DNA from: Linnemannia hyalina
Taxonomy: Eukaryota; Mortierellomycota; Mortierellomycetes; Mortierellales; Mortierellaceae
DNA length: 64,000 nucleotides
Assembly (NCBI GenBank): GCA_019671135.1
Contig: JAHRHY010000002.1
Span: 2,867,501 to 2,931,500, forward strand
Reading direction: 5' to 3'
Position 1 is the stretch's first letter. Each line of letters begins with the position of its first letter. A program made the position numbers and the translations under genes. Positions 45,917 to 56,683 of the stretch are shown piece after piece. The notes beneath the pieces are model-generated. The model saw only the letters and a program-made list of their open reading frames with translations. It was not told where the DNA came from and made no database searches.

Positions 45917-48900
45917 ATGGCATATCCCGCGACAACTCTGACACCGTCGACGATAACGGCCATACCCATCTCTTCTTCAGGACAAGGGCCTGGAGTCGAA
46001 CACGAAGAAACGGTAGCAGCAGCAATTTCAGGAGCCAGTACAGGCCTCTTCTCAGGACCCAAGAGCCCAGGAGGAGGTGGGGCACTACCACAGGGACAAG
46101 GACCTTTCGGCGGACCACCAACGTCAACTTCAACAGCAACTGGAGGAGGAGGATTGTCAGGAGTACCTACGGCAGTAGGATCAGGGCAAGGGCAGCTTAC
46201 ACAAATGCTGCAGCAGCAACAACAGGCTCAACAGCTCCACGGATCCACCAGCAATTCGGTGGCGTCGTTGTCGTCGACGATTGCAGCCTCGGGACTTGTT
46301 CTCTTACCTCCTCCTCCATTGACGTTCAAGAACCTGACCATTCACACCTCCTTGCTCTCAACAAAACAACAACTTTTGCAACAGCAACAACAGTTACAGC
46401 AATTGCACCATGCTCAGCTCAACACAGCCCTCAAGAAACAGCAGCAGCAGCAACAACAACAAAAACAGCAGCAGCAGCTCACGCAGCAGCAGCACCAACA
46501 CCAACAGCAGCAGCATGCTTCACAACCCGGACTGTCGATGGAGGATTGCTCGCCCAGCGCTCTTTCCGAGGAGACGGTTGGAGAGGGTGAACGGGATGGT
46601 TCCAAGGGTGCTGGTGGTGGGAGTGGACATGACAGCGCGGCAGCGATATCACCCTCGCAGTCGGCTTCTTTATCGACGACCCGAGTTACCTCGCCCATCC
46701 CAGGCACGTTCTCTGCCTCTGGACTTGCTCTTGGTGGTAAGTTACCTCTCTTTATCCTCTTCATACTCTTTATCCTTAAACGCGAAAGATTTCTTTTTAT
46801 GAGAGGAGTTTGTGGCTATGAGTAATATCGTCATCAGCAACCATCATCACCACCACCATCAGGGGCTCGTCTTCGTCCAGGCACCATTTTGCTGGATTCA
46901 GGGACAAGGATAATAAGGTTGACATGTTGTTTCTGTTCATCATTATCCACAATGCCTGTTTCGTTCACATACTCGCTGTTCATCCGACTTACAAACAGCA
47001 ACAAACAGCAACAGCAACAACAGTAACAGTAACAGCAACAACAAATAATGGGTGCTGTGGGTGAGTGAGAAAGAGAAGGATGGATGGCTGTTTTGTGTGT
47101 TATGTTGACCCTAGCTTGTTGTCCCTCAATTGGGTTTCTTTTTACATACTTCTATGTCTTTCTTTCTTTCATTCTGTTGCCTACTCCGCTCTGCACAACC
47201 TCAACCTTTTTTTCTCTTCTCGTTGGGCCTTCTCTCCCTCTCCCCTTTCCCCTTTTTTTGTCGTTATTTTATATTGTAATCGTCCCACAACATGGCATGT
47301 CCTATCATCACACGCACCAACTCACCCGCTTTTCCCTTTTCCCTTTCTCTCTCTCTCATTATTGACCAATACTTTAAACAACAAAACAACAAAACAACAA
47401 ACAAAAAATAGGAGACAGTAGCATTGATCATTACCCCCCTCCTGACCAATGGAACTACACCATGACCCGCTATCACGCCTCGCTTATACCGCTATGTCAG
47501 ATCGAAGAGCCCCCCACGTTCTATGAGGGCATGGACGATCACCTACCCGTCGAGACAGACAATGACGATAACGACTCGTTTTTCCTCGACGACAGGGATG
47601 GCAGGGACAAGGACAACAGGGACATGGACGAGGCAACTTTTTTCCCGCTCACAAAACCACATCAGTCGTCTAAGCAACAACAAACACTACAGCAGCAGAC
47701 AACGACGACAACAATGGCAGGTGATGCCATTAATTTCAACCACCACCAGCATGACCATGGGCATTATTCACAAGAGTTCTTGCAGGGTCCAGAACAAGAC
47801 TACAGCAACAACAACCATCCTGACAGCGACCACCATTCTGCAATTGAGTCAACGTCCTGTCAACTTGACCTCCTCTCAGACAAGAACGAGGTCGACACGA
47901 GTGCCGCTGCTACTGCCTCTGTGACCAAACACCAGCGAAGACGGGAGAGGACGCTTGGAGGGAGTGGTGAGCAGATTTTTTTCTACGACGGCAACAATCT
48001 GATGCACGCCAAGCTTTATCCAGACCGACTCAAGGGCGACACTATGAGCGAGGGGATGGCTGGAACCAGCATGCGTGCTTCTCCAGGAACTGCTACCGCG
48101 ACTATTCATTCACAGGAGCCTCTTAACAGCAACAAGAGCAAGGCCAATGGTAACAACGTTCATGCCACCACGACCACTGCTGCCCTGCCTGTGGCAGCCA
48201 CGACGACTGTTGTCAGTAGCAGCAAAGTGAACACCGATGGCCAAGTCAAGGAGTCGCAGCAGCCTGATGCCATGCACTCTGCTCTTAGCCAATCAGCGGT
48301 CCAGCCTCTGCAAATCGCCGCCGCCACCAACAACGAAGACAAGTCTCGCCCACGTTCAAGGTCACGCTCACGGTCCAGGACAAGGTCGAGATCTGGGTCG
48401 AGGTCGAGATCTGTGACACGTAAAAGCCACACCTCCTCTCGATCGCGTTCAAGGTCTAGGTCCACTGCTTCTGGCGCATGGTCTCGCACTATGTCCGAGT
48501 CTTTGATCCGCAAGGAACATAATCATTTTCACCAACAACCTTCGTCCTTCCCCTCGGCCATGACCCGCCCAAGTATCTTGACCAGGGGGTTCTCGGCAGA
48601 TTCAAAGTCACGACAGGATCATGAACAGAGAGCTAGCCAGACAGGGAATGGCAGTGCGACAGGAAGCGCGAACCGCATGGCGACGGCCAAGGAACGCTTT
48701 GTAGCTCTGGTCACTCGGAGTAACGGAGCTTCGACCCCTGTTCAAAACTCCAAGGATGCTCATGGCGGTAACGGTATGGATGGGAGCTCACCACTGAAGG
48801 GAGGTGGAGGAGGACGTCGAGACAGTGCAGACGACCGGTCTCCGATTCTGGCCCAGACACATCATCGCCGCCAAGGGTCACCTTCGTTGAGTCGAACAGG

Positions 48901-50704
48901 ACGTATGGAGTACTCTACACTAACCGCCAGTTCCACTTCGCCATCCCCAGCAGATACCAACCTGGGTTTCCCCTACAACAACAGCTCACTTTTGATGTCT
49001 TCTGATTTTGCACGGACCTCTCCTGCCAACAAATCCAGCAATTTGCGACCCTTGCGAGGAAACGGAAAACCGAGACCGTTCTCGGTGGCGACTATGGAGA
49101 AACTGATGTCCTCAAACAGTCAGACAGCCCCTGCTCGCGGTGGTGGTCTCACGCAAGAGTCATCGCGACAGGAGAAGCAAAACGGAGATGCATCTCCAGA
49201 CCGCCTGGAGATGTTAGCAAACGATCGTCACCATACCCATCACCACCATATCCACAGTAACGGCGGTATCGGTCTCCATCATCACCAACAGCATCGACAG
49301 AGCTCGGTCCCCATCACATCGCACAGTAATGGGCAGGAGCATGAATCGTTGCGCTCCCAGATGATAGGCTCCGGATCTCACCCGTTGTTGACATCGTTTG
49401 GAACCCCAGCAGAGGCGAGTATGGCTAGTCCTGCCGCAGGAGGTGGTATCGGAGGGGATGGTAGGAGGCGTTCTATGGCGGGGAAAGGCAAAGACGTAGA
49501 ACGGTTCCTTGACCGAGAGCAAGGATTCAAACTGGTGAAGACCACATATTCGGAGCCGATCACTGACAACTTAACCAACTCGGACGGAGCAGGAGCAGGA
49601 GCAGGAGGAGCATCACCGCCACTACACCTTCATGAGCATCATATCCACTACCACTACTATTGCCAGCATTGTCCACCGCTGAGTCAATCGAATCTGGATG
49701 GAATTGGCGAGATGGAGGATTGCTATGGCGATCGGGTGCCGCCGGCTCAAATGCTCCGGCATTCGGAGGGGACGGTTGCAGACGCTGCAGCTGCAGCACG
49801 ACCTATCCGACGCAGTGGTGCTGAAAATGGTTTCGGTGCAGAGCTCTGTATGAGTCCGATTGATTTCGAACGACAGGGGTTTGCGCCGATTGGGTCGCCT
49901 TTGGAGGATCCGACTGTGACGACCGCTGCTGCTGCTGTCAAGAAGAACAAGGTGAGGAGTTTTCTTGGGACGATGACGATGACTTCTTCGATGCGCCGAC
50001 GGTTCTTTGCGGAGCAGAATCAGGAACAGAAGCAACAACAGCAATCCCCCATTGGTCCGCCGTCGGGCAACAATTACGACTACGACTTTTACGACAGAGG
50101 CCAGCAACAAGTCCACGGTACACAACGCCACCAAATCTCACCAATCTTGACCATGGGATTCGAAAAGTCTGATGGACGCAGAAGCGGCGGCTACGGAGCC
50201 TCTTCATTCGCGACTATGCGTGTGAAGCCCAATCAACGTCGACGCGTCTCCCTTGCCAATCTGGGCCTCACGGATCAGTTCGTTGACGACAATGATGACA
50301 AGCAGCGTCGTCGTCAGCTACAGCATATGGAGTTCTATGATGAATACGAGGAAGAGTTTGGCACTCCCTCGTCGAATGGACGGCAGCGGCAGCAACTTCA
50401 GTCTCCTTCCCCGGACGGGAATCCTCAACAGCAACGGGCAAAGTTCTTGTCGAGGCTGAAGCAGTTCTTGTTGCGACCTAGTCCCTTTGCCAAGAACTAT
50501 TCTTCAACCCCACCACCACCACCAGCCAGTGCACCAGCCACCAACAGTGGTAACCTTAACGAGACTTCCTCCGGACGTCCTTATTCTTCTTCGTCGTCGT
50601 CTTCGGCTTTCATGGCTGGTGTTGGTAACAGTAGCGGCAGTACTATGCAGGATGTTGGTGCTGCCACTACTGGCGCCTTTACATCACACCCCACCGACAC
50701 CTAA
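45917..50704 (+). CDS. Large low-complexity protein with Gln-, Arg/Ser- and His-rich regions
   Basis: Two exons, 45917-46736 and 47412-50704, give 1,370 residues. The intron is GTAAGT...ATAG, phase 1, and the junction reads LALG|G|DSSIDHYPPPDQWNYTM. Exon 1 holds Gly/Ser segments and a Gln-rich region with long Gln runs (about 150-205). Exon 2 has acidic Asp-rich (about 300-330), an Arg-Ser dipeptide domain (about 586-628), a His-rich segment (HHTHHHHIHS, about 878), and HEHHIHYHYYCQHCPP (about 1012-1030), which could bind metal. Glu/Tyr- and Gln-rich parts follow near the C-terminus. No enzyme domain, signal peptide or membrane helix was recognised. RS domains are typical of splicing and chromatin factors, but the rest does not support a family. 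The start was chosen after a CT-rich leader; an in-frame ATG at 45311 would add low-complexity sequence translated from that leader. Confidence 0.7.
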
Positions 50705-50898
50705 TGACCCATACCCACATGCAACCACAGACCATCATCACACGCAAACATCCACACCTTCGCACCTTCACATCCACCATTTCGTTATCTTTTTCTATAT
50801 GTATTTTGTTTTTACTTTTTCCGTTTTGCTTTAATACCTTGTTACAACATCACTCCAATTGTAGTTTAAATAATGACCCCATTCCTTTACCTTTTTAT

Positions 50899-50930
<32 letters not shown>

Positions 50931-51132
50931 TTCCAGTTCACTTTTCAACTCATCATTGCATTTCACTTCCTGCCCCTTCCTACATTTCATCGCGTCTCCT
51001 AGATAGCCCATTTCAAAAAAAAATACATTATTTTTCCTCATCGCCTCACAAGTGTTTCTATACAATCATTTCTTTTTATTTGAGCGATCCTAGGTTCCAT
51101 CCAGCAAAAAAAAACCCCCCCACCCTTTTTAC
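50705..51132. other. Convergent intergenic region with a long poly(C) run
   Basis: 3' flanks of the low-complexity gene (plus) and the SAM decarboxylase gene (minus). It contains a C homopolymer of about 33 bases. T- and A-rich stretches elsewhere fit polyadenylation regions. No gene was seen. Confidence 0.7.
50900..50932. repeat. Poly(C) homopolymer, about 33 bases
   Basis: An uninterrupted C run between TTTTTATA and TTCCAG. It is the only long G/C homopolymer in the window; all other long runs are A or T. Confidence 0.85.
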
Positions 51133-52770
51133 TCAAACGGCAAGGTAATGTCCATAGATGACATCATACCCATCCAACCCATACAGGATCCTGTCCGTAC
51201 GACGGAATCCAGGGAGGGACCGCAAGCTGTGCAACATCTTGAATTGTTGCTTCTCGATCTGGTGCTGTGAGGCACTGGGCTTTGTGGAGGTAAAGATGGT
51301 GACGGTCAGGTTTCCGGGCTGGAAGATGTCGACCACGCGCTGGATCAACTCCTGGACTGTTTCGGGGGCGGCGGCTCCCTTTGCGGAGCGGCGGGGGGTC
51401 TTGGAAGAAGAGAGGCGGACGGGGATGTTGGTCTCGAAGGATGCGTAGGAGCACACGGGCTCGGGTGTTACATGGATCGTAAAGTATTTTCCTGCACCAG
51501 CACCAGACGCCGTCGACGACTGCTTAAGGAGGGCGTTGGCAGAGTATCCACAGGGGGTGAACAAAAATGGATCGATCTCGGCCTCGGGGAACAAGGTCGC
51601 AAGTCCTGTTTGCTGATCGACCAATTGACCGCCTTCAGAACCTGAGGGCTGGTTCTTGTCGGCGTGGTGGTAGAACTTTCTCATGGCCTTGGGGTTCAAG
51701 TCTGTCATTAAGATCTCGATTGTTTGGTCGTATTCCTCGTTGTCGACTTCCTGGGTGGTGGTGGTAGGGGTGTCGTCTGATTCGGATTCGTCGGTTGTGG
51801 ATGCGGATGAGGATCGAGAAGACGAAGCGCGGGAAAGAGGGCGAGTAGGTGGGAGACCAAAGAGTCCGCCCTGAGTCGTGTCATCCTCCTCCTGGAAGTT
51901 CTCCATCGCCGTCTCATTACCCTTCAGCTCCTTATTGCTGTTGCAAGGGTAACCGAGGAAGGGAGCGGTGACATAGAGACACCAGTGATCCCCATTGACC
52001 TTTCCGACCGTGTATGCAGATCCGTTGTTAAAGTGACGATCCAGGAATTCGACCTCGTCCTTCCACTCCCGGTGAACGTGGACTTGCTTCTCGGGGAAGA
52101 GAAACTTCTTGCGCGAGTAGAAGACTCTGTACGGCTGCTGCTGCTGCTGCTGCTGCTGCTCCTCCTCCCCCTCCTTCATCTCGGCATCAGAAGAAGGGGA
52201 GTGGAGAAGCCCGCACCAGTCCTGAGCGAATTCCAGAATCTTGGGAAGCGCCATAAGAAGAGTCGTAGTGCCACAGGTCTTCAGGATCAACTTGTGCGGG
52301 AAAACAAAGAACGACGACTCACTCAAAACATAAGCGTCGACAGTCGGGTGATGGATCGAATGCAAGACCTTGCACTGGACAATATCCAGCATCTCCTCCC
52401 ACACGGCCTTTGGGATAATCCTCAACCCATACCTCTCCTCCTCTCCCTCCACGTTGGTGAATGGGGTATTGTCGTTGAGGGGAGCACGGATATGTTGAAC
52501 ATCCTGCATGTGGGGAGCGAAATGGATCTCGAGAAGCTTCTCGGGCCCTTCGAAGGAACCGGGCTCCATGGGTTGGTCGTCTGAGGTGTCGAGGAAGGAG
52601 TCTGAGGACCAGGGAATGTGGACTGCGGCGGTGGAGGGGGCGATATCGTCGTTGTCGCTCATCTCGCCTCCATCGTGGACAGAGGGAGCGGAGGCGGCAA
52701 GGGCAGCCTTGAGGTCGTGGATGTTGGCAGCGGTAGCCGGAGGGATAGGGACGGTGATAGGAACGACCAT
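51133..52770 (-). CDS. SPE2: S-adenosylmethionine decarboxylase proenzyme
   Basis: An intronless 545-residue frame. The family landmarks are all present: FEGPEKLLEIHF (Glu75, Glu78 region), self-cleavage site YVLSESSFF with cleavage expected between Glu151 and Ser152 to make the pyruvoyl cofactor, KTCGTTTLL with the catalytic Cys166, FTPCGYSANA, and IHVTPEPVCSYASFETN with His433. The enzyme makes decarboxylated AdoMet, the aminopropyl donor for spermidine and spermine, in the cytosol. The N-terminus is extended by about 70 residues relative to the core. There are two insertions: an acidic/poly-Gln segment (about 198-212) and a Ser/Thr/Asp-rich segment (about 300-348). Eukaryotic homologues are often controlled by a small upstream frame; here the leader contains no ATG from the start codon up to the TATA box. 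The protein call is firm. Confidence 0.97.
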   Translation of the reverse strand: MVVPITVPIPPATAANIHDLKAALAASAPSVHDGGEMSDNDDIAPSTAAVHIPWSSDSFLDTSDDQPMEPGSFEGPEKLLEIHFAPHMQDVQHIRAPLNDNTPFTNVEGEEERYGLRIIPKAVWEEMLDIVQCKVLHSIHHPTVDAYVLSESSFFVFPHKLILKTCGTTTLLMALPKILEFAQDWCGLLHSPSSDAEMKEGEEEQQQQQQQQPYRVFYSRKKFLFPEKQVHVHREWKDEVEFLDRHFNNGSAYTVGKVNGDHWCLYVTAPFLGYPCNSNKELKGNETAMENFQEEDDTTQGGLFGLPPTRPLSRASSSRSSSASTTDESESDDTPTTTTQEVDNEEYDQTIEILMTDLNPKAMRKFYHHADKNQPSGSEGGQLVDQQTGLATLFPEAEIDPFLFTPCGYSANALLKQSSTASGAGAGKYFTIHVTPEPVCSYASFETNIPVRLSSSKTPRRSAKGAAAPETVQELIQRVVDIFQPGNLTVTIFTSTKPSASQHQIEKQQFKMLHSLRSLPGFRRTDRILYGLDGYDVIYGHYLAV

Positions 52771-54099
52771 CGACGTAGTTGTAGAAGCGTTGGTTTTAGT
52801 GATAATAGAGTAGTTGAAAAAAGGCGTCAGGGGTGTTGACAGGCGGTTTTATGGAGGCTTCTGGTGGTGGGTGTACAGAAGCGCGGCGACGACGACGGAC
52901 GTGTTCCTGGTTTCTGACGGAATGGTGGGCGAACTCTTGGAGGTATGCCTAGGGGTTGTTGTAAAGTCTGTTTCGATCGTGATTGTTGTGGTGGCAGAAA
53001 GGGGGAGTAAGAGTAGAAGGGGGAAGAACAAGTGTTAGATCTGAGCTGAAGAGGGGAGAGGGTTTCTGTGTGTGGTGGTCTTGGTGGTCCCTGATTCCTG
53101 CGAATCGTAGGAGGAACAGATCGAAAAAAGAAAAAATAATGAACAGGGGTATCGGAACAGAGTGTGAGGGAGATTATTACCTGTCTGTTAAACGACTTTA
53201 GAAGCAAGCCAAGGGGGAATTTGGTGCAATGTGTAGGAGTGGAAGGAGGTAGTGGCGAGTGAAGGATGAAAGGAAGGAGTGATGGTGAAGGAAAAGAAAA
53301 AGAATAATGAAGAAAAAAGAGAAAAAGAGGCCGAGTTGCGATCTCAAAGTCCCTCTTTTTATAATCCGCTGAAAAAATCTGACCCGGGTGGATGAAAAAA
53401 GGTCGAGTGAGTGAGTGCCTGAAAAGATAAGCCAAACAACAACCCCCTCCCTGTCCCAGGCACTAAAAGTAAGTACACAGAATGAGGTCAGAGAACAATA
53501 CAACAGCGGTGTTTGAGCCATAGGCTTACACTAAAGGGACCAAAGTGAACTTGGCCATTGAAGATTTTTCGGACTCAGCCCCTGTCAACAAAAAAGGAAC
53601 GGAAAAAAATATTAACGTTTTTAGCGTGGGGTCCGAATTGATCGAGTCCCGCTCTAACACACACACACCTGGGCCTAACTTCTGTTGTCGTGAAGTGTTT
53701 TAGTCGCCCCTCTATTCAATTGATGAGTTTGTGTGGGGGAAACATCTGAAAGAAACATCATGAATTAACACACTTGCTCACTGCTTTCCCAAGAGACAGT
53801 TCCTGAAAAGAAAGGAATCGGGCAAAATGATTTTCTTTATGGTACATTTTCTAATGGATTTTTCTAGGGCGTTCTAACGAGGTAAATGCTTGTCGACTTT
53901 TGATCTAATGGGCATTAGAAAATAAAAAGAGAGAGGGGATTAGCCGAAACATGTTTTCGTTCTTCAATTCTTCGACAACAACTCTTCCATTTGGATAACA
54001 AATAAAAAAGTCAGCATGGAAAGAACAGTTCTTGGCAATGCTGGATGGCCACTCATTGGACCAGAGGATGTAGGGAATTACATACCATGAGGATCGTCT
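52771..54099. other. Promoter and leader of SAM decarboxylase, and 3' flank of the citrate carrier
   Basis: From 52771 to about 53330 the minus strand is a leader of about 560-590 bases with no ATG. It contains GTAATA (53172-53177 on minus) that could be a donor for a leader intron, and CAG acceptors downstream. A TATA box is at 53356-53363. The rest to 54099 is AT-rich 3' flank of the citrate carrier gene with no recognised gene. Confidence 0.6.
53356..53363 (-). promoter_or_regulatory. TATA box (TATAAAAA) of the SAM decarboxylase gene
   Basis: The minus strand reads GGATTATAAAAAGAGGG. It lies about 590 bases upstream of the ATG and just before a CT-rich leader, the same arrangement as at 2616 for the thioredoxin-like gene. 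Confidence 0.5.
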
Positions 54100-55871
54100 T
54101 CATGTACGGATGGGACTGGAGTCGTCGTCGATTCGACGGAGGACGGTCATTGTGCTTTCGTAGATACTGAATACGATTCCACCAGACATCTACACGAATG
54201 AGAAAGGGCATAGGTACCAAGAGGGAAACAAGAAAAGGAGACGCAGCAGTGCAATTAGATGAGATGAATACGAAGGCAAACGTCCTTGCCACCGATCAAA
54301 TTAGCAAATATCTCGCACGAAAGACAACTTACAGAAAGACGCGCAAGTCTTGGGGTGGCTCCACTCCAGAAACTCAACACTCCTTCGTTCTTGAACACCT
54401 TCCACCCGCAGTCGAAGACTCCACTGTAGAGCTGACGAGCATTGAGTCCCTGCATCTTAGTCTTGACCACATCCAGAGGCATGGTTGTATACACCGTAAT
54501 AATTCCGGCAATGGCTCCAATTCCGAATGTGTAAGTGGCAGGCATCTTGGATCCGGGTTCCAGTTTTGACTTGACCAAGTCATTCAATGTAGAGTAGACT
54601 CCAAAGCGAACTGCACTGTTGGCTCCCTGACGGGCCATCACTGGGACCACGCCACGATAGATTCCTCCCAATCCCTCCGCCTTGATAATCGATTGCACAC
54701 CTGTTTTATGTGTGGAAGAGCGAGCGACATATGTTAGTTTCATATGTCCTTTGTTTATGTCCAATGTCCGAGGGAAGATGTAACTAGATCCTCGCTGTAC
54801 ATACCATGAACGAGGCCCTTGTACTGTGGTTTCGCCAAGTTGCCGTCATGGATGAGTTTAGTCCTACACAGGTTCAACAAAATAGATTATCGATTATTTC
54901 TGTGTGAGTACAATGTCTGAAAATAAAAATGAGATCTCCTCCTGGTTCGATCTAGCCTCTCATCATCAGCAACTTACTTGATGGTTTCTGAGGGCGTAAC
55001 TACCAATACCGCCTCTGTCATTCCTGCTCCCAGTCCCGCTATGAGAAAGTATGAATGAAGACAATGTATGTAAGTAATCATTTTCCAATTGATCATTCGC
55101 CCTCACCAGCTGACAGGAAAAACGTAAGGATGAGTGGAATTTTACCGAGGACAGATCGTGCGCCGGTGGTCTTGCCCTCAGAGTCCTTGAGGAGGTCCTT
55201 GAACTGGTCGAAAGCAAAGAAGCGAACGCCAGCCTTGGCGGTATTTCCAATGACCATCGCGGACAGCCCCCTATAGACGGCGGAGACACCCTGTGTCCTG
55301 ACTGTGGTGACGAGGATGTCGATGGGACCCTTGGGTGCCTATTTCCAGTGCAGCATTTTCGTAGATCAGTTATGCGATACCCGGAGTTAGTGATCAAAGA
55401 ACAGTCATCTTTCATTTTGACACCTTTAAAATCTTATCGAATCATTTTCTATCCCCCCCTGATCATATCAGATCGACCCATCAATTGGACACATAGGGGA
55501 AGGCAACAAACGAGAGCGGGCGGACGGCCAGCACAAAGAAAAGAACTAGGAGGAAAGCATCATCAGGCGCATCGTGAATAAAGCTAAGCTACCTACAGGA
55601 ACCCCCTTGCGAGCAGCGCCTTTGGTGCCATCCTGCAACTGAAGCTGTGTCTTGACAAACTCGGTTGGATATGTGATCATAGCCTCGATAGCGCCTGCAA
55701 TTGAACCTGCGGTCAAGGTGTATAGTGCTGGGTCTTTTCTCTAATTGATGTGTATTAGAGTAGGTGGGAAAGGGAAGATTTTAGTGTGGTTCCTTGCTTA
55801 CCAGGACATTGAATGGGCTAGCGAACAGTGCACCTTTGTTTTGAATGCAAATGTACCTTGATTGCTGCCAT
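54100..55871 (-). CDS. CTP1: Mitochondrial tricarboxylate (citrate) carrier
   Basis: Seven exons: 55871-55857, 55740-55597, 55338-55146, 55038-54978, 54863-54805, 54700-54333, 54189-54100. Phases agree and give 309 residues. Three carrier repeats carry the signature Px[DE]xx[KR]: YPTEFVK (Pro30), TPSETIK (Pro133) and MPLDVVK (Pro232). Segments GNTAKAGVRFFAFD and SGATPRLARLSMSGGIVF match the citrate transporter subgroup (yeast Ctp1, SLC25A1). The protein sits in the inner mitochondrial membrane and exchanges citrate or isocitrate for malate, supplying cytosolic acetyl-CoA for lipid synthesis, which matters in oleaginous fungi. The first exon encodes only MAAIK. It is divergent from the J-protein gene, with 812 bp between the two starts. 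Confidence 0.95.
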
Positions 55872-56683
55872 GATGGAGAATGTGAATGAATGAGTGGGGA
55901 GTGGGAGGGAAAGTGGTTGAGGGTAGGAAGGTGAGAGTGTAAAAAGTAGAGAGTATAGAGTGAAGAGGAGTGAAGAGGGCAAAGACAAGAAGAAAAGAAT
56001 TAAAAGAAGTACAAGTGAACAAAAAAAAAGTAAGTGCACGCGAGAACGGTCGAGTCAAAACGACTAACGGAGATTTGCTTTTTGATGACCTGAGAAGAAA
56101 TCAGTCACTTTTTTTTTCTTCCAGCACAGACATCGACCCAGATTTCCTTTTTGCCTTTGCTATGGCAGTACACACGCAACGCACATGCACACGCACACGC
56201 AGCTGGCACACGCACAAATCTACACACACATTCAGCGTTGTCTCGCTTCCCCTCCTGGCACCCTTCTATTCTGTTACTGATAGTACACGCACTCATTCTA
56301 CTACCCATCATCCCTCGATCCCCGCAAGACTATCTTACTCTCCAGTCCAATCACAGCTGGCCATTGGACATTACTCAGCTTGTTCGATCCTCTTCCTTCC
56401 TCGTCGTCAGGGACTTCGCCGAGAGGCTGAAACTAGTCGACTTGCCTTCTGGCGGAGTAAAGAGTAACCGTGACTGCATTCTGAGTTCTAGAGCCTTCTG
56501 AGGGTCAGTGAGTACAAAAGGGCGTTCTTTTTTTTCTCTCCACTCTTTCATACTCTGTCCTCCCCTCTTTCACTTTTCACCAACAGCCTTCACTCTCTTT
56601 CTTTCTCGCCCCATTCTACCCTTCTTTGCTTCCTTCTGGTCCCTTTATCCTTCTCTTCTTATCAGCACTTAATAACATACACC
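55872..56683. other. Divergent promoter region between citrate carrier and J-protein genes
   Basis: The left 130 bases are GA-rich on plus (leader of the minus-strand carrier). The right 160 bases are CT-rich (leader of the J-protein gene). Between them is a CA/CG-rich stretch (56165-56235). An imperfect heat-shock-type element lies at 56486-56498. No gene was seen. Confidence 0.6.
56486..56498 (+). promoter_or_regulatory. Heat-shock-element-like sequence
   Basis: TTCTAGAGCCTTC has the nTTCnnGAAnnTTCn spacing with GAG in place of GAA in the middle unit. It lies 186 bases before the J-protein start, where heat-shock factor control would be expected. One mismatch, so only suggestive. Confidence 0.3.
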
